Positions 22,201 through 32,395 of a stretch of 64,000 bases of DNA are shown in pieces (positions within the stretch are counted from its first letter, which is position 1; each line of letters starts with the position of its first letter). The stretch is taken from positions 408,693-472,692 of the forward strand of contig NW_003314284.1 of the NCBI RefSeq assembly GCF_000143415.4. The letters run 5' to 3'. The position numbers and the translations under genes are program-made. This DNA comes from Selaginella moellendorffii (Eukaryota; Streptophyta; Lycopodiopsida; Selaginellales; Selaginellaceae). The notes beneath the pieces were generated by a model. That model searched no databases. It was given only the letters and a program-made list of their open reading frames with translations, and had not been told where the DNA came from.

Positions 22201-25200
22201 TAAAGAAAATAAAAAAATGAATTTTATTTTATAGTCTCTAAAAACTAATCTTGTCCAACTTAAATCTAATCTAAAAATTTGATCTATGTTAATCCTATAT
22301 ACCCATGTATGATAGATCTTGAGTTTCAATCCTATGAACAAACATTTAAGATTTAGACCTTATTGTGGACAATGACTACAAAATACACACTAGAAAGTAA
22401 GAGCACAAGGGTAGAAAAACTCTTTAAGAATTGGAACAACCTTCCCCACTACAAAAGTTGTCAATTTTCTCATATACTTGGTATTATAATGGTGTTTTAT
22501 ATATTTATTTCTAAGGTATGGATTGAGCTATATGTCTAAGGATGCAACAAAGTAGGGGAAAAGGAAAATTTAATTGTTTTTGACTCCTAAATCCAAAGGA
22601 AGTTTGATAGATACATTTAGTGATTATAGCACTTGAAATATTTTGAATTGCAAGTGGAATAATTAGATTTTATTGCAGTGGATATTGTTTTTATGTTCCA
22701 AGGATGATTTATAATGATCTAACTATCAATAAAAAAATTAAGTATTATTAACTAACACAAAACATAAATATGGACTTTAATATTAAGAAAATTACTATCA
22801 AACACTGGTTTTAAGCGAAAAGTTTAGATTGAAGAATATCCTAGAATATACTTGGATATTCTAGGTATTGTTTCTACATCCCTGAGGGACTAAATAAAAG
22901 CTAAACTATAGACAAACATAATTAACAACAAAGCTAAACATAGGGCTAAACTCTCATTTTGGGTTTGATTAAATTCTCACACTACTGACAATGAACAATT
23001 ATAAGAGTGAGAGGCCAAAAAAGGACAGTATTAATAATTCATCTAAATGAGGGAATGAAGTGCTTTTATTACATTGATTTTAGAAAGAAAATTGTTTTTG
23101 CATGAAGAGGCTATACATCCCTACTAAAAGGAAGTTATGATTTTGAAGCAATCATTACATTATCCCTTATATTGTACCAGTATATTGCATAGCACATAAA
23201 GAAGATTTGGCTGTGAATGACTCCTTCTAACTATTTCCCAGTGATTTAAGGGATATATGTGTGTGTGTGTGTCTATATATATATATAAAAGAAAAGAAAA
23301 TTTATTTACACATTCTATGTAGTTGTTATAGTAGAATAAAAAGTAGTTTGTACTTTTATATACTTAAAAATAATTAAAATAATATACTTAAATAATTTTT
23401 AAATTATAGAAATAAGCGTACATAAGCAATAAAATAAAACTTAAGTCTAAAAAAACAAAAAAGTTCCACCCTAATAAGAGACCTATTTAAGTGAGGAGCA
23501 TTTCGTCAGAATGTAATAAAAAATATAGAATAGTATACCATCATCAAGGCTATTAATGGTAGCATTGTCTTTGCTATTAATATAGTCTTTCATCCACTTG
23601 TGCTAGATTAAAGCTAATAAAAACATCCTTAATTTCCTATTTGACCTAATCTTAACAAAAATAACAATTTCCAAATCTTGGATGAGTCCTTATAAGGATG
23701 TTATTGCGAGGTGTTGTTACTTTTCAAGTTTATGCATATATTTCTTCTTTAAATTTAATATAGTCTTTTTAGGTTATAGTTTGATAATGTAAAATAAAAG
23801 TTCTATAGAGAAGTAACAAATCCAAAATTTCAAGTATTTCAATTGTATTTACTGGTTTTTATGCTTGGTTTAATTTCCTAATATATGCAAATAGGATTTA
23901 AACAGAATCTTTGCTTAATATCCACTTATGAGAAATGCACAGTTAAGGTTATAATGAAAGTTTATGATTTCGTTAAGCACAATGGATTCTATATGAACTT
24001 CTCAACATGATGCCTTTCTTAAGCATGTTGAATTGAGCAATTGAACAATTAATCCCTTTTGGGCATAAAAAATAAGTTTCAAGACTTAGTTTATATGTAT
24101 ATAGTAATAATTATTATCCACATAAAGTTATCGTGGCAGGATGTGATTAAATGCCTTTTTAAATTCTCTGTTGAGGATGAGCTTTTGGATTAGGTTTTTT
24201 AAATGATATAGCTAGATTTTTAATTATCAAAAATTTCAAAAAGGTTTAATGCTATTAAGAAAGAAAGAACACTACCAGAACAAACCTCTAGAATGGCTCT
24301 CAATAAAAAGGCAAAAAAAACTAAAGATATATAATTACCTTCTATGGTGCATTTGGATCTTTATCAACAATATGACTATTTCCTCCTACCTAACTGAAGC
24401 ACAAATTGTATACTTCAAATGCCTCTTGGTGTTTTCAGAAAAAAATTAGAAGAACAAGTGATGGGAGGAAAGTTAGCACTTAAATAGGTGGTAATTGCCA
24501 CATATTTCAGTTCACTTAACATCACTTAAATTTTTTAAAAGAGACTATTATTGTTGCATATGAAAAGAAAGAAAAAAATAATATAGAGTCTAAGAGGAGA
24601 ATGTGTACAAAAAAAGCAACTATCACTAAAGCAATATCATATTCAATCTATGTAAATAGCTTCATTTCTTCACTTAAACTAAAAAGTTACCTATAGAAAA
24701 TTTTAAACTCAACATAATGACTTCTCAACATTGGAGCTTTCTCTTGTTAACATAAAGAAGTATTATAGGAGCAAGGAGCATATCTATCAATGAGGAAGCC
24801 TAGTGAATGGGTTATGAAATTTGATAAGCAATTATTTTCGACAAGACTTAGTCCACAAATACTTAGGACTACACTATTGTAATAGTAACTAGGAAAATAT
24901 ATCTAAAATCATATCTAATGCAAAATATATTGTAAACCAGTCTATATTCAAATATATAAAATCTATATGAAGCAACATATGTAAATTAAGCTAAAAATTA
25001 GGTGGCCAAAACATTAATCCAAAAACTACTTTTTCCATTAGTCATATAAACAGTCAAAACTATATCTTGGTGAATTATATAGAAAACTATACATACTTTT
25101 ATTCCCAAAATATTCCTAGAAACCACACCAAAACAACTCCTAAATTCATACTAGAAACTAGCAAACCCTATGTGTGAAACCACTTCTATGATGGTCCCAA

Positions 25201-25329
25201 ACTAGAGCATAACCCAATTAAAAAACCATTCCCAAACCAATAAAAGTGGCATATAAATTTTTCCCAATCACAGCCATATAGTTTTGAAACTAGTTATACA
25301 TAAAAAACCAGCTTTTTGTGTACCTCCTC
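22201..25329. other. AT-rich gene-poor DNA
   Basis: No convincing gene. There is a TG/TA dinucleotide stretch at about 23258-23288 and many short A/T runs. Part of the right end is likely decayed Copia sequence continuing from 25330-25690. Confidence 0.5.
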
Positions 25330-25690
25330 TTATGCCATCACTTAGAAAGGCCACAAAAATCCGAGTGAACCAATTGGAGAGGATATTGTGCAAGAACACT
25401 CCCTCTAGAATTAAAAGCTCAATGATATTGCTTTCTTAAAATGTAAGGCTCACATAATGGCATTGAAGAAGGTGTAATGGCCAAGCTATCAACCACTTAT
25501 CTCGTTGCAACTACTGTAATTCACATAGCCAAGTTGATGTTGCCAGGTTTGAAAATCTGTAGCGCCCCCTGAAGATGAACTTGCAAAAATCATGATGGTA
25601 ATCAACCATCTTGTCTTGCATGCAAAAGCCATATCCAACCAACATGAATAGGAAGCTATGATTATAATGAGCATTATAATCACCTTGAGC
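25330..25690 (-). mobile_element. Decayed Copia retrotransposon fragment (pre-integrase and integrase start)
   Basis: On the minus strand the frame reads WQHQLGYVNYSS, then after a stop CEPYILRKQYH, FNSRGSVLAQ and PLQLVHSDFCG. These are the GAG-pre-integrase and integrase N-terminal hallmarks of Ty1/Copia elements. Several stops interrupt it and no LTRs were seen. Confidence 0.7.
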
Positions 25691-26427
25691 CAATAAATCT
25701 CATTACTTTAGCACTTAGCCAATAATACCCTGGCTTTCTTATGTTTTTCTTATTACGACTAAGGTGGTTAAGGATATTTGTCTTCTATTTCACATGAAAC
25801 TAATTTTTTTTTCATTTATTATTTTCTTTATGGCAAACCAAATATAATTTTCTTACTTATAAATCACTAATACAAACCGTTGTCCACCCATGAGGATCAA
25901 GCCGAAGAAGTTGGCATAGGAGGCTGGATCCGCCGTCAACACCATCGTGCAAGCTCGTGAGGTGATGATCATCACCATCGTCATCACTATCCACACCATC
26001 GCCATTGCCATAGATGCAAAAAGAGATCAAAGTTCAGCAAATGACGCAAACCATAGAAGGATGATCAAAAGCCACATTAAGCTTCGTTTCGTATGAAAAG
26101 AGCCTGCAATGCCTGTTTACCGTGTTCTAGATGCGTGGTATCTGGATACAGTGGTGAAGCACGAGTACAAGAAGTTAAATCTCGGGTTTGGATCTAGTAC
26201 GGTAGAATTATAGAAGGGCTTTAGACATGGTGATTGCATGGATGCTTGCGCCAAGAAAGACTTCTTGTATAACTGTTATATCAAATAGCTGCCTATTAAC
26301 AGAACAAACGAAAAGATAACAAGCGTAGTAGTGTTTTTAACTGAAGTTTTCCATTTATTAGTATCGTTATATGTGTGGTTATCCTTTCTTTCCAAAGGAG
26401 TGATCAATTTGGTATGGAACCTGATTC
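25691..26427. other. Intergenic DNA before reductase F
   Basis: No gene seen. There is a short ATC-rich patch at about 25960-26010. Confidence 0.4.
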
Positions 26428-26500
26428 TCATGCCGCCACTGGAGCGAGGGTGGATCTCCGTGAAGACCAGTGCATCCGGTAGCTGGAAGAAAGTTTAGAG
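26428..26500 (+). pseudogene. Scrap of C2orf69-like exon 2 (remnant 6)
   Basis: A short stretch matches the part of the parent around WSDPNRGWISAEKDQCIR, with deletions (GAGGGTGGATCTCCG and GACCAGTGCATCCGG are shared). It lies just downstream of reductase F in the same convergent position as at copies A, B, C and E, so F also came from duplication of the gene pair. Confidence 0.7.
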
Positions 26501-26556
26501 TACTGGATCCTTTACCTCAAAACATTGTCTTTTATTCCAGCATTTCGACCATTGTG

Positions 26557-27779
26557 TTAGAGCAAGCCTTTCTCTTGCAGGCTAGTGACCGTGTCCACCA
26601 GCGTCTTCTCGTAGGGGATGAACTCCTTGACGAGGGACAGAATCTTCTTGTTCGAAATCTTCTCGAATGAGTTACCTTCAGTGATCTCACCTTCACACCT
26701 GCAAAATAGAAAGAAAAAAAAAGTGTTTTTGATCACGCAAGGACGGCCTACTTGTGGGGGTATTGGTACTGGGGGAACTTCTCCTTGAGAGTCTCAATGA
26801 TTTCCTTGCAAAGCTTGGAGCACGCAATACAGTAGTAGCGGCCAGAGGCGTTGGGATCCTCGTAGCCGGCAATGTGCGCCTCGGCAACATCTCGCACGTC
26901 AACGAGTGAATAGTATGTGTTGGGGTAGCTACTTTGCGAGCCTGAACAAAGCTTAAAAGAGAAAAGAAGAAAAAATTGTACCATTCATCAGATTTGCGAC
27001 GAGTGCAGCGCTGGTGTTGATCTTGGATTGCAAGATGGGGCCTAGTACGAAAACTGGACAGATCACAACAACATGGATCCCAAACTCGTCCCCAAGTTTG
27101 CAAACGAGCTTCTCGGACTCGGTTTTAGCAAGCATGTACCAGTTCTGGAAGAAAAATAGTGACAAGTTTAGGAAAGAATCGTTATCTCTTCCTTTTACCT
27201 TGCTCTTTCGGCAGAATTCAGGATCAGACCAGCAGCTCTCATCGATTATATGATCCGGCGGACGGTTTGGATCGAAAAGTATGGCAGCTCCAGAGGAGGT
27301 GAACACAACATGCTTGATATTCCCCTTGTGGCAAGCTTCCATTACATTTCGAGTGCCATCCATAGCGGGTTTTAACACAGCCTATCAAAGACAGCAGTAT
27401 GATCTATAAGAACGAAAAATCCCCAAGAAAGAAGAAAAACTCACGTCTGGATCCTCAAACTTATGAGCAACGGGACAAGCGGTGTGGAAGACAACATCGC
27501 AGCCACGAACAGCGGGCACAAGCGACTCATAGTCGAGAACATCAGCTCTAAACAGCGATAATCTCTCCCCGGCTCCAGGGAGCTTCTTCAGATGCCCATA
27601 CTTCTCATTGTCATCTGGAATCCAAAGGAATCGAAAGCCAAGAACCGACCAATACATCGCTCACCTGGATCTCGAACGGTGCCATGAACTTTGTAGCCTC
27701 GATCCAGCAGCTTGGTGACGATCCACGACGCGATGAAGCCGCCGGCGCCAATCACGCAAGCTCTCTTCCCTCCCTCCAT
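26557..27779 (-). CDS. DFR/CCR-like NAD(P)H reductase, copy F
   Basis: Six exons (27779-27665, 27614-27445, 27381-27199, 27144-26982, 26941-26752, 26698-26557) give 320 residues with the same intron phases as the main cluster 10 kb away. Rossmann motif GAGGFIASW and YxxxK (YMLAK, as in copy B) are intact; one intron donor is GTAGGC, less standard than in the other copies. It is more diverged ([12 protein letters not shown] and PQYQYPHK instead of the [10 protein letters not shown].. and PQYSYPxK forms). Apparently functional, substrate unknown. Confidence 0.88.
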
Positions 27780-27944
27780 GATCGCAAAATGACCCCTATA
27801 GTACTACTGTTTCAAAGAACATATTTCCTTCCAGTATTATCTGAAGAGAAAAAGTCACATTAGATGGTCATGAGAGTTCGGACAAAAACGGCTTAGCTTG
27901 ACAAAATTCCAAGCGTTTAGTAGTTGATATTTGATAGTAAACCT

Positions 27945-28705
27945 TTCTCCTGTAGGCTGGCAGCCATGTCTACCAGCATCTTCTCGTAAAAACCGAACTC
28001 GCTCACAAGGGACAGGATTTTCCTGTTTGAGATCTTGTCGAAGGGTATTCCTAGAGAAGAAACATGTTTTTTTTATCGAAAGCGACCGAGAAGAATGGCT
28101 TACTTGTCTGGTATGGATACTCTGGGAACTCAATAATTTCCTTGCAAAGCTTAGCGTACGCAACGCAGTAGTAGCGGCCACAGGCGTCGGGATCTTCGTA
28201 GCCAGCAATGTGTGCTTCGGCAACGTCTCGTACATCCACGATTCTATAATGCATGTTGGGAAAGCTGGTTTGAGAGCCGGCATGGAAGCCAAACGCTTCT
28301 CAATCCATCCAACTTGACACGATTCCAACGCGGATGTTTACAGTCGCTTGGAGGATTAAGCTGAGCACACCAGCAGGGCAGATCTCAACACTACGTATCC
28401 CAAACTCGTCGCCAAGTTCGCCAACGAGAATGTTTCAGCAAGCACCAGTGCTGGAAGAAACCGGTGACGAAGTTCGAAATGATCTCATCGATAATACAAA
28501 AACGCGTTTACCTGATTGTCTCGGCAGTACAGCTCTCGAATCTTTGTTCTCGAGGCTGCTTTGGATCGTAGAGCATGGTGAAGTGAAGATGGCATGCTTC
28601 GGGTTTTAACACAGCCTGCTAGCGCAAGGAATGGAAAGAATGAGGAAGGCAATTTGCAAAGAACTGACTCACGTCTTCAAATGCCATACTTCTCATTGAA
28701 GTCTA
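27945..28705 (-). pseudogene. Degenerate reductase copy G
   Basis: Pieces matching exon 6 (about 27955-28050), exon 5 (about 28100-28275, with [17 protein letters not shown] still readable), exon 4 (about 28315-28455), part of exon 3 (about 28510-28610) and the start of exon 2 (about 28670-28705) occur in order. There are deletions and stops, and no exon 1. This is the oldest, most decayed copy. Confidence 0.85.
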
Positions 28706-29025
28706 GAATTGAAACAAATCAAGGCAAAATGCGGGCATGAATCGATCGTGCACTGTTCTACAACGCTATGCGCAAATCTCGTCCCTCATCACAATAAACC
28801 ATCTTTATATATATTGGAAGAACTGTCTTTCCTAGCGTTAGATCTCCCTGCCAGTTACATCGATTTTACAGCGAGGTCCTTTACATCGGCGCCTCCCACC
28901 CAAAAACCATTCAAACATTTTGTACAGTGCCTCTCTCTCACTTCTTGTTTCTTCTTGGTCTTTTGAGCTGCTGTTAGCAATGGCTGTCAGAAGAGTATTG
29001 AAACATTACCACCGCTGTGAGAGAA

Positions 29026-30256
29026 CTATGTCGTTATGTCGATCTCCGCAGCTTGATCGCTGTCTAGTTCTTGGCCATCCCGCTGCTGCTGCTGCTGGTT
29101 GAGTGTTAGATTTGATGTGGTCGATTTCTTCCCTGTTGGTGCTGCTGGAGTTTGATTAGCTGCCTTCGTCTCAGACGAAGGCGAAGGAAGCTCCGGCAAT
29201 GGAGGCACTGTGAACTCAAACCCCTCGAGAGTTCCTTTGGCCAGCTCGGTCAGCTCGGCGTGCGCCGCCTCCAGCTCCGCCGAGGTTGGAATGTGTCCCA
29301 CGAATGCGTCGCGAGCCTTTTCGAGGATGTTTTGCAGGTACTTGCTCTGCGCTTCGATTCGTAGCTGCAAATGCTTCTGGACCTGCGCAAAGGTGTTTGA
29401 AGTCTTCTAGAGTTCAAGTGATGGCTTGCCTTCCTCCACGAGGAGAAAACACATACCTCTAGTTGCTCGTGGAGTTTTCGTTGCACTTCCATTTGCATCG
29501 AGAGAGCCCGGTTGATCTCGTAGCCACTGGATACGAGGAAAAAACGTCAAGAGTCCGAAAGAGATACTTCAAAGCTGGTATTTTTACTCTGATAAGTTGG
29601 AGTTCATAGAGTTTTGTGAGCCAGTGGTCTGTGCTTTAGCACCTCCTGTTGATTAGATTATGGTTAGAAGTTTCCAGGCAAGGAAAGAAAATAAATCTTT
29701 TGTAGCTGTGCCTTTAATTTCACCTTCTTTCTTTCCATCGCCATTGTTCTCCTTGTGCATTTGCATCCCAAGCCTGTACTTCTGCGCAGATTGGCAGCCA
29801 AAACTTAAGAAGACTTGAAGAAGAAAAAGCTAGGCCTCTAAAGTTCTCCCTTGATTTTGAGAGCTCTGACCAAAAGTACCGTCCTCACCTGGAGATGGCT
29901 CTTAAGATGATACAGTGTCAATCCCTTGACGCCCATCACTCTCATCACGGACTTGGGCGTAGCCTCTGCGAGCAAACAGCGAAAGAAAAACCTTACTTTG
30001 AGGCGAGCTCCTAGGAAGAAGAGCTAAATTTTTTTTGGAGAGCTAGATCCTTACTGTCAGCGCCACCGAGCTGCGTGACGGCCTCCACGAAGCGCTCGTG
30101 GAGCTCGGGCGTCCAGCGCAGCCGAGGCTTGGGCTCGATCGACGACACCACCGAATCGCCGCCGCTGGCGATGTAGAGCGGCTCGCTTTGCGCCGGCATC
30201 GCTCCTCCCCTGTGAGGAATCAGCTGCGGGCTGGGATATTTCTTCATCTGGTACAT
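29026..30256 (-). CDS. MYB-CC (GARP) transcription factor, APL/PHL type
   Basis: A nuclear DNA-binding protein of the PHR1/APL group. Exon 1 has PRLRWTPELHERFVEAV and LGGAD, the next exon ATPKSVMRVMGVKGLTLYH and LKSHLQ (the GARP helix-turn-helix), then KYRLGMQMHKEN. Near 29540-29450 and 29370 the coiled-coil (CC) domain follows: LSMQMEVQRKLHEQLE and LQLRIEAQSKYLQ. The tail is Gln- and Ser/Thr-rich (NLTLNQQQQQ) and stops at 29026. I chose the start at 30256 (MYQMKKY) because the paralogue at 51593-52927 begins MYQVKK; an in-frame ATG at 30316 is the alternative. Relatives act in phosphate response or phloem development; the exact role here is unknown. Confidence 0.87.
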
Positions 30257-30847
30257 CGCTGCCGCCCCTAGGGCTCGCCGATCGATCGATCTCCTCCCCC
30301 GCGGCGCTACACCCACACTGCTAACGCCGCCCGGCTAGGAATCACGCCCCATCGCCGGCGCTCCAGAGCCTACCCTAAGGGATCGTGGCGCCCCTCCTCG
30401 CGCCCCTGTTGGTGCGAGAGAATGCGCACCGGAAGGGCGCCCTGCCGTGTTGCGGACTGGCTCGCAGTGCGAATATTTTGCCCCGCAAAGCTAAGATATT
30501 CCGCTTAGAGAATATTCCGTTTGCGCGCCGTCTGGGGAATCTGCGCTGACGTCGCCCGGCATTGGCGGGAGAACCTTCCGGCGGGCAGCATATGCCGTCT
30601 GGCGCCCTTTTCCTCTTTTTTGGACCACGTGGCTGGCCGGAATATGTGATTATTAGATTCGATTCGTTACTGCGCGCTTTTTGACAAGACAACACTACAG
30701 GGTTAGAGAGTTACCTTTACCGGGTTAGTAGTAAAATGGTAAAGTCCGTTTTTAGGTTTACTTTGAGAGTGAACATGTGGAGGCCATGCAATCGTAGAGG
30801 AGGTACAGCATAACTTAGGGTTCTTTGCGAGCTCGGAAGCGATTGAG
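30257..30847. promoter_or_regulatory. Divergent promoter region between MYB-CC gene and SDR gene
   Basis: About 590 bases, GC-rich on the MYB side, lie between two divergent start codons. No specific element recognised with confidence. Confidence 0.4.
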
Positions 30848-32205
30848 ATGGATTTGATACAAATGCTGCTTAATCTTGTGGTGCCGCCGCTTGGCCTCGT
30901 CTTCCTGCTGTTAACCTGGCCTGCGGTCGCGTTCCTGAGCTTCTGGCGATGGATTTTCAGCTACGCGCTCGCGGAAAATGTCCGCGGCAAGGTCGCCGTC
31001 ATCACTGGGGCTTCTTCCGGGATTGGAGAGGTACGATCGTCTTTTCTTGCTTTTTTCTCTAGAGATTTAGAGATTGCTTGATCCAACTCTTTCTTGATGT
31101 GGATAGTACATGGCTTATGAGTATGGCAAGCGTGGAGCCAAGGTGGTGCTTTGTGGGAGGCGAGAGAATCAACTCAAGAACGTCCAGGAGCGCGTTGGAT
31201 CCGAGGGTGCTACTGATACTCTGGTGGTTGTCGCCGACGTTTCTAGGGAGGAAGAATGTAAGAAGGTTGTGGATGAGACGATCAACACCTTGGGAAAAAG
31301 TAAGCTTGACAAGTAGTTTTTTTCTTTGATTATTGCTAACGAGTTTATCTTTATGATACACAGTTGATCACCTTGTCTGCAATCATGGTATTGCGAACAG
31401 CTTCTTCGTCGAGGAAGCGAAAGGTTTGGAGATCTTCCGCAAGATCATGGTAAAGTCCAGCATTTTCTTTCTTATTTTCTTCCTTTTTCTATCTTTCTGT
31501 GAACTGTGGAGCAGGATGTGAATTTCATGGGTTGCGTCTATACTACATACTTCGCTTTGCCTCATCTCCGCAAGAGCCGAGGAAAGATTGTCGTCACGGC
31601 CTCGACTGCGTCCTGGCTTCCCATCCCGAGGATGTCAATCTACAACGTAAAGTTTGTATTTCTTTGCTCGTCTCAAACAAGGATTTTCTAGGCCTCCAAA
31701 GCAGCCGTGGTGAACTTCTTCGATACCCTGAGGACTGAGCTTCGATCAGATATAGGAGGAATGACGATTGCCATGCCTGGCTACATCCACAGCGAGATGA
31801 CAATGGGCAAGTTCATGTCAGCCGAGGGGAAGCACGACATGAACGTTGACATACGCGACGTAAGTTTGAGAAACCATTCTCTGTATCGACAGTTCTGGAG
31901 TTCGCTCACGAGCTTTCACTTCGCAGACTCTCGTCGGCCCTTCTCCAGTAGCTTCAACGCAGTACTGCGCGAAGCAGATCGTGTCCGCGGTCACCAGGGG
32001 CGAGCGCTACGTGGTGGTGCCGACCTGGTACAAGGTCTCACTCCTGTTTCGCGTCTTCGTTCCCCAGCTCCTGGAGACTTTCATAAGCCTCTTGTTCGTC
32101 AAGGAGCTACAGCCAGGGAAGCCAGTCACCAAAGTCATCATGGACAGCTTCCCGAGCGCCGAGAAAGTCTTGTATCCCCCTGGAATGCAGCAGAAGACAG
32201 ACTGA
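30848..32205 (+). CDS. Membrane-anchored 11-beta-hydroxysteroid dehydrogenase-like SDR (steroleosin type)
   Basis: Six exons (30848-31030, 31107-31299, 31364-31449, 31515-31646, 31692-31859, 31927-32205) join in frame to 346 residues. The N-terminus is a hydrophobic segment with a Pro-containing stretch (VVPPLGLVFLLLTWP) of the kind that anchors such proteins to membrane or oil bodies. The classical SDR motifs follow: TGASSGIG (residues 53-60), NHG in place of NAG, catalytic Ser184 and Tyr197-x3-Lys201 (YNASK, split across an intron). Relatives oxidise or reduce sterol-like substrates with NADP; the substrate is not determined by sequence. It converges with the cap methyltransferase gene, 190 bases apart. 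Confidence 0.87.
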
Positions 32206-32395
32206 GAGAAGATCGAAGTCAAGTACATGAGTTACTTGTAGAATCTCTTTACAAAAGACTGTTTCTCGGGAAACCATCTTATATCAGTCGAGCTATGCTT
32301 TTTCCTGTTCATCCTGTTCCAAGCTCTCGACAAGCCTCGCTTATAAAATACCAACTTGGAGCAAACACTACGAGGGAAACAGAGAGAAGACTATT

